Source: Bradyrhizobium erythrophlei
GTDB lineage: Bacteria > Pseudomonadota > Alphaproteobacteria > Rhizobiales > Xanthobacteraceae
Direction of reading: 5' to 3'
NCBI RefSeq assembly: GCF_900129505.1
Contig: NZ_LT670818.1
Coordinates: 1,426,001 to 1,490,000, forward strand
DNA: 64,000 nt
How positions within the stretch are numbered: position 1 is the stretch's first letter; every line of letters begins with the position of its first letter. The position numbers were made by a program, and so were the translations under genes. The notes beneath the pieces are model-generated. The model saw nothing but the letters and a program-made list of their open reading frames with translations. It was not told where the DNA came from and did not search any database. This document shows positions 52,611 to 60,974 of this stretch, one piece after another.

Positions 52611-53521
52611 TTAATACGGTCTCCGTTTCCCCTCTTGATTTAGCTCAAGCAATAAAGGAGCTTTGGCGTTTCAGACGCGGCAAGAGCCCCATTTTGAAAA
52701 GTACCTATTCCTACGCGAAAGACGAGGAAATCTACGGCGAAGGGAAGGCCGCAACCTTTTGCTATCAGGTCATCAACGGCGCGGTCCGCATTTCGAGAAA
52801 GCTCACCAACGGACGGCGTCAGATTGGCGCATTCTATTTTCCCGGCGACATTTTCGGCCTCGAACCGTGGTTCCAATATCGCTGGAGTGCGGAAGCAATT
52901 GCCGAGGCTACAACACTTCGTCCGGTCAGACGAAAAGCCCTTCTCCGGAAGGCACAGTCAAACTTGTCATTCGCACGCAACGTTTGGAGTATCACGGAGC
53001 GAGACCTCCGGCACGCAGATGATCACCGCATCCTGCTTGGGCAACTTACCGCAACGGAACGATTGGCCGCTTTCTTCTTGCAGATCAATGATCGCATCGG
53101 TGTTGGCGGGCAAATTGAACTACCGATGTCCCGCACAGATATCGCCGATTACCTGGGCCTAACAATCGAGACAGTCTCGCGAGAAATCACCAAACTATCA
53201 GATGGGAGAATTCTGAGCCGGCCCGACGGACATTTGCGATGGAATAGCGGGATAACTCTGCTTCGTCCCGAGAGTTTGCGTGCGGCGCTCCCGCGCTCTT
53301 TCGCGTTCGATTTATCGGCCACCAGCGAAGATGTTATGGGCCTCACGATTCTCCACCCGTGCAATTCGGCCAGGTCTGCTTTCAGAGAGACAGATATTGT
53401 TGCAAAAGTCGGTTGCTGGCCATCGCCGCCTCAGCCCGTGCCGATCAGGCCCCCGCATCACGCCGATCCGGAGGAACGTCGCTGCCGAATGCGACCGCGA
53501 CCAGAGCACAGCAGAGCGTGA
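52583..53521 (+). CDS. Crp/Fnr-family regulator (FixK-like) with abnormal C-terminal extension
   Basis: 312 residues if read from TTG 52583. The cAMP-binding-like domain has KDEEIYGEGKAATFCYQVIN and GRRQIGAFYFPGDIFGLEPW; the HTH reads PMSRTDIADYLGLTIETVSR. There is no Fnr-type N-terminal Cys cluster, so it is of the FixK type. The family normally ends near residue 240 (LRPESLRAA). The last 70 residues (for example PQPVPIRPPHHADPEERRCR) are atypical and run antisense into the gene at 53445, which suggests a lost stop. No ATG is available; an internal in-frame TTG lies at 52694. Confidence 0.65.
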   Translation: MPQAGAGSIVNTVSVSPLDLAQAIKELWRFRRGKSPILKSTYSYAKDEEIYGEGKAATFCYQVINGAVRISRKLTNGRRQIGAFYFPGDIFGLEPWFQYRWSAEAIAEATTLRPVRRKALLRKAQSNLSFARNVWSITERDLRHADDHRILLGQLTATERLAAFFLQINDRIGVGGQIELPMSRTDIADYLGLTIETVSREITKLSDGRILSRPDGHLRWNSGITLLRPESLRAALPRSFAFDLSATSEDVMGLTILHPCNSARSAFRETDIVAKVGCWPSPPQPVPIRPPHHADPEERRCRMRPRPEHSRA

Positions 53522-53921
53522 CGATGGCGATGACGAGGAGGACTTTGCGCATCGAAGATTGCGGTGGTTCGACGAATACCGGCTTCGGCGGCACCACGAT
53601 CATGTCGGGCCAGCGGTCGATCCACGGTGTCGCTTGCACCGTGGGATTGATCTCGGCCATCGCTGCCATGGTGTTCGACCACTCGCGCATGTCTGGCGGT
53701 ACGGTCTGCTGCGCGTTAGGCGCGCGATCGTTCACGCTATCGTCGACCGGCGCAGGTTTGAGCCCACGCCTGAAATAGGTCCAGCATCCGTCATCGTCGA
53801 CTGTGAGCACCCGGTCTGGCCACGTGCGCGCGGCTTCGTTCTTATCAAGACAGGAGCGGGATGCGTGCGCTGGCGCAGATAGCAGAGCCGCTGCCGCCAG
53901 AACCACGGCAACACGGATCAT
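53445..53921 (-). CDS. Secreted or membrane-anchored hypothetical protein
   Basis: 158 residues. The signal peptide IRVAVVLAAAALLSAPAHAS is followed by RSCLDKNEAARTWPDRVLTV and DGCWTYFRRG (two Cys), a Pro-rich stretch with WIDRWPDMIVVPPKP and a C-terminal hydrophobic segment (KVLLVIAIVTLCCALVAVAF). Probably periplasmic and held by the C-terminal helix. Its 3' end overlaps the regulator's extended reading frame by 77 bases in antisense. Confidence 0.65.
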   Translation of the reverse strand: MIRVAVVLAAAALLSAPAHASRSCLDKNEAARTWPDRVLTVDDDGCWTYFRRGLKPAPVDDSVNDRAPNAQQTVPPDMREWSNTMAAMAEINPTVQATPWIDRWPDMIVVPPKPVFVEPPQSSMRKVLLVIAIVTLCCALVAVAFGSDVPPDRRDAGA

Positions 53922-54113
53922 TTCGTCACTCCGTTGTCATGCCCGATATTTGTTGGCGGCTTCCTGCCTTGGCCTTCTCACCTAAGAGTAGCAAAAATCG
54001 CCTTTCCTTAATAGACACCCGAAAGGGTACTATACTTCACCCCGAATAGAGCAGCAAAACCGTTCCCTGATCTTAGCGCTAGCCGGTCGGCTTGAACGCG
54101 CGGGAATAACGTT

Positions 54114-54527
54114 ATGACGCAACGGGCGGCGGGAAATCGCGGCAAGGGCCGAAAGAAGGGCGTCCCGAATAAAACGACGGCGCTGCTTAAAGGTGCCATC
54201 CTGAAGGCCGCCGAAAGTGCAGGGGATGCCAAGGGACTTGTCGGCTATTTGGAACATCAGGCGCGTAAAAACCCCGGGCCATTTCTGGCGCTTCTCGGGA
54301 GGGTTTTGCCGATACAGGTAACCTGCTCGGGAGATGGCCCATCCCAAGGCGAGCTATCATCGGCCGGTCCAATCAGGTTCCCGGCGGCCGCGGCCCCTGA
54401 AACTGGATCCCGCACTTCTTTGCGTTCGAGGCTTGCTCAACCGCGACCATCTGCCCCTTCATCTGAGCAAGCTCGGCCGCAGTTTGCTTGTCGCCGCCGA
54501 CGAAGAAGGCCGCCGGCCAGAAGATGA
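54114..54527 (+). CDS. Phage-type small protein with probably replaced C-terminus
   Basis: 137 residues. The first 70 (NRGKGRKKGVPNKTTALLKG, AESAGDAKGLVGYLEHQARK, FLALLGRVLPIQV) look like a basic phage-type N-terminal domain with the GVPNK motif. After IQV the sequence turns Ala/Pro/Arg-rich and overlaps the antisense remnant at 54373, so the gene was probably cut by a rearrangement near 54325. Confidence 0.45.
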   Translation: MTQRAAGNRGKGRKKGVPNKTTALLKGAILKAAESAGDAKGLVGYLEHQARKNPGPFLALLGRVLPIQVTCSGDGPSQGELSSAGPIRFPAAAAPETGSRTSLRSRLAQPRPSAPSSEQARPQFACRRRRRRPPARR

Positions 54528-54591
54528 CGACGGCCGCTGCGGTGGCCAGGCCGTCATTGGTGCGCTGCTTGTCCTGCGGAGGCCGGGACAA
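54373..54591 (-). pseudogene. Truncated small envelope-type protein
   Basis: The reading frame gives DKQRTNDGLATAAAVVIFWP then AAFFVGGDKQTAAELAQMKG and QMVAVEQASNAKKCGI. It resembles the end of a short lipoprotein-type family (membrane stretch, then TAAELA..KG) whose signal-peptide part is missing here. Confidence 0.45.
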
Positions 54592-54699
54592 GTGGCAAAT
54601 GGTCTACGCCTGGCTGCTCGGCGCGCGGCGGCTCTCGGATTGTTGCGAAGCGGAATAACCAGGGAAGGGATCGGCCCCCGCACCATCATCCCCAAGCTG

Positions 54700-54836
54700 C
54701 TGATCACTGCGCGCGCGGTGCTGATCTTCGCGTTGGTGCCGGTAGCGTTTGCCGACGACCTGACGGGCCAAGCCAGCATCATCGATGGCGACACGCTGGA
54801 GATCCACGGAACGCGCGTCCGGCTGTGGGGTATGTC
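54700..54836 (+). pseudogene. N-terminal fragment of a thermonuclease (SNase-like) gene
   Basis: A signal-like stretch (ITARAVLIFALVPVAFADDL) leads into TGQASIIDGDTLEIHGTRVR, then LWG, the typical start of staphylococcal-nuclease-like secreted nucleases including the IDGDTLE motif. The homology ends abruptly near 54834, where an oppositely oriented fragment begins. The catalytic Arg and Glu region is missing. Confidence 0.6.
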
Positions 54837-54933
54837 CGAAGTAGGCGGCCGCGACGAGCGCCGGCTTACGGGCAGCTTTTGCCGATGCCGTGATCGATTT
54901 CCAGACACCGCGCGTTATAAATTGAGCCGTCAT
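54836..54933 (-). pseudogene. N-terminal fragment of a phospholipase-D-like protein
   Basis: From ATG 54933 the frame reads MTAQFITRGVWKSITASAKA then ARKPALVAAAYFG and is then lost at the junction with the nuclease fragment. This matches the start of rhizobial PLD-like hypothetical proteins. The HKD motifs are not present. Confidence 0.4.
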
Positions 54934-54936
54934 TGA

Positions 54937-55403
54937 AAACCCGCAGTAGGTAGTGGCTATCGCCGGGTCGGCGGTGATACGGCACCGGCGGATGAGCACT
55001 AAAATAAGCCCTGACGGAAGCGGGAACTTCGGTCAGGGGGGTGTTGAGCCCACTACCTGTGAAAGAAGAAGGAGCAACGATGCAATCGTTATCGCAACCG
55101 CAATCATTTTGTCACGCCGCATTTCTCATGATCCACGCGGAAAAAGCAACCAAGCGTTACGCCAGCTTTCCGATCACGGCGCGATTCCCCGCGTTTCCCA
55201 AAGAACCGCAGGGTCGCTGAGTCGCGTTTTCGCCTACGGCGTAGGCATTTGTTTCGCCGACTTTCGCTTTCCTTAACATGATTTTTCATTGCCGTTCGAT
55301 GTTGCTGACGGGAGCGTTGTTACACGCGATCGGAGTACTGATCGCGACTTTTGGATCGCTGGGAAATACTCTACCGGGAATAGGCGAGGGGCCGAACTCG
55401 TTT
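54937..55403. other. Gap of about 470 bases with two weak small ORFs
   Basis: A 46-codon ORF (55080-55220, plus) has a good AAGGAG site but no clear protein character. On the opposite strand MRRDKMIAVAITIASLLLLS can be read over the same region as a signal-peptide-like 28-mer. I cannot decide between them. Confidence 0.3.
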
Positions 55404-56042
55404 TTACGGAGCGGCGATTGAGGATGACTTGTTATCGCGAGCTCGAGCTCCCCCGCAAAGCCCTATCATCCCGGAACCGCAGTAGCGGATGATCGCGTTA
55501 TTGAGGATGTGGTGACGCGCGTGCTCGACGAGTGCCGATAGGCTCGCTAGCGTACTGCAGCGAGACAGCCATATTGGAAAACGAAGTAGGCGATCATCTT
55601 TTGGCAGCTCGGTCGGCGCTTCATTGGCTAAACGCGGGAGATCTAGTGCAGCATGGCCGACTCGCACCGCATCCGCGCGTCGGTCCAGTTCGCGCAATAA
55701 GGGATCGATTACGGTATCGACTTCGATCGCAACCGATAAAAGAAAACTATTAAGCTCACGGGCTTCGGGTACTACTACTGCCGCTATCTCGGTCGCCTCG
55801 CAGAGCTCACCTATGACAGGTGCAAAGGCGCAAGCAGTTTTTTTGATTCGCTTTTTTATCGCTTCGAGTTCGCCTAAAACGCGATCACGTTGCCGCCGGT
55901 TTTCTTCCTCAGAAAGGCGGGTTTCAATTTCGGCGATCTGAGCCGTCAATGTAGTGATATCGGATGCGAGTGCGTCGCGTTTTCCGCGCGCGCGATCGAG
56001 ATTACGGCTGAGATCGTCCACTGAGTCCTTCTTTCCGAACAT
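55404..56042 (-). CDS. Coiled-coil hypothetical protein
   Basis: 212 residues. Residues 1-75 form a coiled coil (DLSRNLDRARGKRDALASDI, AQIAEIETRLSEEENRRQRD). The middle part is helical (FAPVIGELCEATEIAAVVVP). The last 50 residues have a different style (RHHILNNAIIRYCGSGMIGL) and may follow a frameshift. Cytoplasmic; function unknown. Confidence 0.6.
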   Translation of the reverse strand: MFGKKDSVDDLSRNLDRARGKRDALASDITTLTAQIAEIETRLSEEENRRQRDRVLGELEAIKKRIKKTACAFAPVIGELCEATEIAAVVVPEARELNSFLLSVAIEVDTVIDPLLRELDRRADAVRVGHAALDLPRLANEAPTELPKDDRLLRFPIWLSRCSTLASLSALVEHARHHILNNAIIRYCGSGMIGLCGGARARDNKSSSIAAP

Positions 56043-56523
56043 TTTTTTGCTCCGCGTAGGACAGCCGTAACGCGAACCGCCAGCCTAGCAAACGAACGAA
56101 AGGTAAGGTCGGCCGACAAAGGCAGCGACTTCGGTCGCGTCGCAGGGGCCGACATGGTGATCTAATTCCCTCCTCCAATCATTCGCATTAGGCGACCGTA
56201 GCGTTAACAAGTGATTAATTTTTTCATCATCTGATGCAGCAGTGGGCCGCCGGACTGCTTCAAATAACCCATCTGATCGATAATGCGTGAGCTTGCGATC
56301 CGATTCAGTATCCAATGACCAACATCCGGATCATCGGTTCTGGAAATCCTTCTCGGTCGGCACATGCGTCCCAGGCGAGGCGCGGTTGGCCCCCAGTCCC
56401 AGCGGCGGTTGCCGCGCAGAATGCAGCGACGTTGAGGGGGGCGCCCGGCGGCTTCCCCTGTCATCAATATGCCAAGTGCCCAACGCAAAGTTGGTCGATA
56501 AACAACCGCCGCGAGAACGACCA
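56043..56523. other. Gap without supported gene
   Basis: 480 bases. Frames of 70 to 110 codons exist on both strands, none with family features or a convincing start. Nothing further was seen. Confidence 0.4.
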
Positions 56524-56787
56524 ATGCAGACGCCGCCACTCGATCCGGATGTTGCTGATACCGCGCCCTCTGGGCCCAAGTTGACCGCCTACGATGAAGA
56601 ACATCTCGTGACCTATCTGCGCCTACTCGACGCGGACGCCGACGGTGCCGACTGGCGTGAAGTCGCGCGCCTTGTGCTGCATCGTGATCCGGAATCCGAT
56701 CGCACCAGGAGGGCTTTTGAGAGCCACTTGGCGCGCGCCAGGTGGATGACGGACCATGGCTACCGGCAGCTGCTTCGGCGGCGCTGA
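56524..56787 (+). CDS. DUF2285-type small protein
   Basis: 87 residues: LTAYDEEHLVTYLRLLDADA, ADWREVARLVLHRDPESDRT and AFESHLARARWMTDHGYRQL, which fit the DUF2285 pattern of short rhizobial proteins (helical, possibly DNA-binding). A long upstream frame is open but the domain begins at ATG 56524, just after GAACGACC. Function unknown. Confidence 0.65.
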   Translation: MQTPPLDPDVADTAPSGPKLTAYDEEHLVTYLRLLDADADGADWREVARLVLHRDPESDRTRRAFESHLARARWMTDHGYRQLLRRR

Positions 56788-56878
56788 CGATCTCGCCGGC
56801 CGCCTGTCCGCGAGGGCCCTGTGAACAAAGCGGATTCCGCGGTGCAGGCGGGTGCTGGAGCGCCTCGCTTGATCCGTT

Positions 56879-57085
56879 TCAACTTAGCCTGTGCGGTGGC
56901 TGGCTTCGCACTGCGAGTCGCCTAAACGGGCTACTGCCCCAATCAGCCTCGCAGTCAGGACGCTCGGCATCGCAATTCGCTTCTGGGACTTCATGGCTCT
57001 CAGGCCGGAGTAGAAGCTGTTTCCGCATTTCGGCGAGGCGGGCACGGCAGTATTCGCGGTAGAGGATGTCGAAAATGGTGGGCAT
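56879..57085 (-). CDS. Small hypothetical protein
   Basis: 68 residues from ATG 57085: MPTIFDILYREYCRARLAEM, then RKQLLLRPESHEVPEANCDA. The N-terminus resembles a short protein family found in Bradyrhizobium. A Crp/Fnr-type palindrome lies 57 bases upstream of the start. Function unknown. Confidence 0.55.
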   Translation of the reverse strand: MPTIFDILYREYCRARLAEMRKQLLLRPESHEVPEANCDAERPDCEADWGSSPFRRLAVRSQPPHRLS

Positions 57086-57141
57086 GATCGCCCCCGTCGT
57101 TTGATCCATCGCCACGCTATCATTTCTCTCGGGGTGCAAGG

Positions 57142-57155
57142 GTGATTTAGATCAC
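57142..57155. promoter_or_regulatory. Crp/Fnr/FixK-type palindrome
   Basis: GTGATTTAGATCAC, a perfect dyad with the TGAT-n4-ATCA core of Fnr/FixK boxes and the GTGA-n6-TCAC form of Crp sites. Its centre is about 63 bases upstream of ATG 57085, which would place a -41.5 site and a short leader for that minus-strand gene. Binding is inferred. Confidence 0.4.
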
Positions 57156-57697
57156 AGCCCGGCTCAACAGGCATTCCGACGGCGCGCGGCCAAGGCAAAT
57201 GGTCCGCGGTGCAGGTCGCGAGTGTGCTTGAGCGGATCTGACGTGGCGGACCGATCTCCGAATTGCTCCACATTACTTGCATGGGAACGCATCCTGTAGC
57301 GCGTATATCTTCCCGCCATGTTCGTATCACAAGTGCGTACGTTGCTGTCCCAAAGTGACGATTTGATTCGGGAAGTGAGACAGTGAAACAACAATCCGAC
57401 TGGTTCGCCGTTGGCGCGAGCGTTCGCGGGGTACCGGGTCCGGAAGCGGTAGCGTTCCCCACCTATGATGCACCGGCGGATGTCCGTTGTTGGGAGAACA
57501 GCGGAAGACATTTGCTCAATTCGAGTTCTTCCGATTTTGACCCGACTCGGACATTGGCTCCGGCCTGGGTGGCTTCCCGTGATCAAGGTGAGCTTGGCCT
57601 CTTTCGAGAATCCGATTTTCTTAGATCGCGTCGCGTTGGCGGCCCCACCATGCGGGTCTGATCGGCTGCGTCATGTTCCCCCCCATGACTTAACTCT
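57156..57697. other. Gap with an uncertain ORF before a strong terminator
   Basis: A 92-codon plus-strand ORF (57383-57661) ends 37 bases before the terminator at 57698, but its sequence (WFAVGASVRGVPGPEAVAFP) matches no family and the opposite strand is equally open. The terminator implies that something is transcribed here, either this ORF or a small RNA. Confidence 0.3.
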
Positions 57698-57733
57698 TGC
57701 CTCGCTCCGCAGTCGCCGAGCGAGGCATTTTTT
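57698..57733 (+). terminator. Strong intrinsic terminator
   Basis: TGCCTCGCTC (57698-57707) with GAGCGAGGCA (57718-57727), loop of 10, followed by six T. It insulates the oxidoreductase genes downstream. The 370 bases after it, before 58101, hold no supported gene; TTGACA near 57808 could be a -35 box. Confidence 0.85.
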
Positions 57734-58100
57734 CTCGTCGCTGGTGCGGTCTCTCAGACCTTGTTTGTTAGAAAATTGAAAAGCTCCGGCAATAGTCGCC
57801 CCGCTTTTGACAAAAGAAAAATGCGAAAACAACTGTCTGTGAAGTCAGCGCCATGTCAATTTCTGATAACATCACGCCGTTGGCTATAAAGGCCCGCCTG
57901 CACAACAACCAAAAAAAATGAATAGAAGCAGGAGGCGTGAGCAAAACATACTGTCGAACAGGTCGTGCAATGAAGTCTGTCAGCCTTCCTGACACGATGA
58001 GCTCGTGCGGGAAGTCGAAGCGGTTGATGCAGGCGAATGGAAGCCTGTTCCGCTTGCACCGAACCAGACATCAGTAGCTCAAGAAGAGCGAGAAACGATC

Positions 58101-58553
58101 ATGATCAAGTTGAAGATTAATGGCCGGGAACAAAACTGGGATGGCGACCCAGATCTTCCGTTGCTTTGGTTTCTTCGTGATGAGGTGGGCCTGACCGGCA
58201 CCAAATATGGCTGCGGCCAGGCGTTGTGCGGCGCGTGTACCGTCATCGTCAACAAGGAAGCGGTACGCGCTTGCATCACCTCGGTGTCCGACGTGGTCGG
58301 CCGCGAGGTCACCACCATCGAAGGCCTTCACCCGACTGGCGATCATCCGGTTCAGAAGGCTTGGCGACAACTCAACGTCCCGCAATGCGGCTATTGCCAG
58401 GTCGGCCAAATCATGCAGGCGGCCGCGTTGCTAACACAAAATCCAAAACCGTCCCACGATCAGATAGTTGAAGCGATGTCCGGCAACATCTGCCGCTGCG
58501 GCTGTTACCAGCGCATCGAAAATGCTGTGCATCTCGCATCGACGGGGGTGTGA
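58101..58553 (+). CDS. (2Fe-2S)-binding small subunit of a molybdenum hydroxylase (IorA-type)
   Basis: 150 residues. The N-terminal ferredoxin domain has [16 protein letters not shown] plus a further Cys (VRACITSV) for the first cluster. The C-terminal helical domain has [14 protein letters not shown] and [12 protein letters not shown] for the second cluster. It transfers electrons from the Mo cofactor subunit encoded directly after it (stop and next ATG 2 bases apart). It has no signal of its own and probably travels with the large subunit. Confidence 0.92.
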   Translation: MIKLKINGREQNWDGDPDLPLLWFLRDEVGLTGTKYGCGQALCGACTVIVNKEAVRACITSVSDVVGREVTTIEGLHPTGDHPVQKAWRQLNVPQCGYCQVGQIMQAAALLTQNPKPSHDQIVEAMSGNICRCGCYQRIENAVHLASTGV

Positions 58554-58555
58554 CC

Positions 58556-60880
58556 ATGACTATCAATACGAACCCCAAAAAACTCCGTGGCTTTGAACAG
58601 TTCATCAAGGTCAAGGTCGAGAACGTTTCGCGTCGCAGCATCCTGAAGGGCCTCGGCATCGCCGGAGGCCTTGTGCTCGCCGCTCCCGTGATGTCACGCC
58701 CCGCTTTCGCCGCGTACCAGACCGGCGCGAGCAAGATGCCGCACGGCACCGTCGTCGACCCTCGTGTTTTCGTGTCGATCGCACCGGATGGCATAGTTAC
58801 AATCGTCGCACACCGTGCCGAGATGGGGACAGGAGTCAGAACCAGCCTGCCATTGATCGTAGCCGAAGAGATGGAAGCCGACTGGTCGCGCGTCCGCGTC
58901 CAGCAGGCCCGTGGCGACGAAGTCAGATACGGTAACCAGGATACCGACGGATCGCGCAGCACACGGCACTATCTGATCCCGATGCGCCAGATCGGCGCCT
59001 CGGCTCGCGCGATGCTGGAAGCCGCCGCGGCGAAACGCTGGGGCGTCCCGGTGAGCGAGGTGAAAGCCGTCAATCACGAGATTGTCCACGGGGCGAGCGG
59101 ACGCCACATCGGATTTGGGGAACTGGCCGCCGATGCCGCGAAAGAACCGGTGCCGAGCATCGAAAGCCTGAAGCTGAAGGATCCGAAGGATTTCCGTTAT
59201 CTCGGCAAAGGCCAGATCGGCATCGTGGATCTCCATGACATTACGACCGGCAAAGCGCATTACGGCAGCGATACGCGCCTGGCCGGCATGAAATACGCGG
59301 TCATTACCCGTCCCCCGGTAACCGGCGGCAAGCTGGTTTCGTTCGACGCCACCGGTGCCATGAAGGTCTCCGGCGTCGAGAAGGTCATAGAGGTCAGGGG
59401 ATGGCCGTGGCCGTCCAAATTCCAGCCGCTCGGCGGGGTCGCCGTCATTGCTCGCAACACCGGTGCTGCGATCAAGGGCCGCGATGCGCTGAAGGTTGTC
59501 TGGGACGACGGACCTAACGGCAAATACGACTCGGTCGCCTATCGGGCCGAACTTGAGGAAGCCGCGCGCAAGCCGGGGCTGATCGTGCGCAAAGAGGGCG
59601 ACGTCGATGCCGCCTTGAAGGGGGCCGACAAGGTGATCGTGGGTGAATATTACCTGCCGCACCTTGCCCATGTCGCCATGGAGACGCCTGTCGCGGTCGC
59701 CGACGTCAAAGGCGACAAGGCCGAGATCTGGGCGCCTGTGCAAAGTGCGGGTGGAACCCGCGAAGACGTCGCGAAGACGCTCGGCATTCCCGAGGAGAAC
59801 GTAACCGTCAACGTCACACTGCTCGGCGGCGGGTTCGGGCGAAAGTCGAAGTGCGATTTCGCGCTGGAAGCGGCCCTGCTTTCGAAGGAACTCGGTGCAC
59901 CGGTCAAGGTGCAATGGACGCGGGACGACGATATTCGTCACGGTTTCCTGCACACCGTTTCGGTGGAACGCATTGAGGCCGGCCTTGACAAGAAGGGCAA
60001 GGTGATCGCCTGGCGGCACCGCAGTGTCGCACCGAGCATCGCATCGACATTTGCGGCGGGTACGGTGCACCAGGCACCTTTCGAACTCGGCATGGGACTT
60101 GTCGACATGCCGTTCGAGATCGCCAATATCCAGTGCGAGAACCCGGAAGCGGCCGCACACACCCGCATCGGCTGGTTCCGCTCAGTGTCGAATATCCCGC
60201 ACGCCTTCGCCGTGCAGTCCATGGTTGGCGAGCTCGCGCACACCACCAACCGCGATCAGAAGGAAATGTTGTTGGAGCTCATTGGCTCTCCGCGCATCGT
60301 TGACCTGTCTTCCGTGAAGGATCTCTGGAACTATGGCGAGCCCTACTCCAGCTATCCGATCGACACGGCGCGGCTGCGGCGTGCCGTCGAGCTGGTCGCC
60401 GAGAAGGGCGAATGGGGACGGTCGGTGCCCAAAGGCCATGGGCTGGGGATTGCCGTCCACCGCAGTTTTGTCAGCTATATCGCGACCATCGTCGAGGTGG
60501 CCGTGGACGACAAGGGCAAGTTCACGGTGCCTCGGGTCGACACCGCGATCGACTGCGGGACATATGTGAACCCCGAACGAATCCAGTCCCAGATCGAGGG
60601 CGCCGCGATCATGGGAATGAGCCTTGCCAAATATGGCGAGATCACCTTCAAGGACGGCAAGGTACAGCAGCGCAACTATGACGACTTCCAGGTGATCCGA
60701 ATTGACGAGGCTCCTCGTGTGACCAACGTCTACATCGTGCCTCCTGGCCCCGACACGCCGCCAAGCGGCGTCGGCGAGCCCGGCCTGCCGCCCTTCGCCC
60801 CGGCATTGGCCAACGCCATCTTTGCCGCGACCGGCAAGCGTATCCGGGTGCTGCCAATCGGCAAGCAACTGGAGACGTAG
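58556..60880 (+). CDS. Molybdopterin large subunit, isoquinoline 1-oxidoreductase / aldehyde oxidase type
   Basis: 774 residues of the xanthine-dehydrogenase superfamily. Tat signal at the N-terminus ([20 protein letters not shown], Arg26-Arg27), so it acts in the periplasm. Mo-cofactor motifs include [40 protein letters not shown] and the C-terminal [19 protein letters not shown] with the likely catalytic Glu741. Oxidises an N-heterocycle or aldehyde; the substrate is unknown. Co-transcribed with the small subunit. Confidence 0.92.
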   Translation: MTINTNPKKLRGFEQFIKVKVENVSRRSILKGLGIAGGLVLAAPVMSRPAFAAYQTGASKMPHGTVVDPRVFVSIAPDGIVTIVAHRAEMGTGVRTSLPLIVAEEMEADWSRVRVQQARGDEVRYGNQDTDGSRSTRHYLIPMRQIGASARAMLEAAAAKRWGVPVSEVKAVNHEIVHGASGRHIGFGELAADAAKEPVPSIESLKLKDPKDFRYLGKGQIGIVDLHDITTGKAHYGSDTRLAGMKYAVITRPPVTGGKLVSFDATGAMKVSGVEKVIEVRGWPWPSKFQPLGGVAVIARNTGAAIKGRDALKVVWDDGPNGKYDSVAYRAELEEAARKPGLIVRKEGDVDAALKGADKVIVGEYYLPHLAHVAMETPVAVADVKGDKAEIWAPVQSAGGTREDVAKTLGIPEENVTVNVTLLGGGFGRKSKCDFALEAALLSKELGAPVKVQWTRDDDIRHGFLHTVSVERIEAGLDKKGKVIAWRHRSVAPSIASTFAAGTVHQAPFELGMGLVDMPFEIANIQCENPEAAAHTRIGWFRSVSNIPHAFAVQSMVGELAHTTNRDQKEMLLELIGSPRIVDLSSVKDLWNYGEPYSSYPIDTARLRRAVELVAEKGEWGRSVPKGHGLGIAVHRSFVSYIATIVEVAVDDKGKFTVPRVDTAIDCGTYVNPERIQSQIEGAAIMGMSLAKYGEITFKDGKVQQRNYDDFQVIRIDEAPRVTNVYIVPPGPDTPPSGVGEPGLPPFAPALANAIFAATGKRIRVLPIGKQLET

Positions 60881-60974
60881 AGGCATTGCTCGCAGAGACC
60901 GTTTCATCGACCCGACGGTGAAACGGTCGCTCAAACAAAAGAATGCGGCGGATAAACATAGGGAGATAGCGTCC

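Noticed and set aside
52635..52648. TTGATTTAGCTCAA as a FixK box autoregulating the Crp/Fnr gene
   Set aside because: The same bases encode Leu-Asp-Leu-Ala-Gln within what looks like the conserved N-terminus of the regulator, so the palindrome may be coincidental. Not listed as a site.
59904..60249. Minus-strand ORFs inside the Mo hydroxylase and PQQ genes
   Set aside because: Shadows of long plus-strand genes with complete domains.
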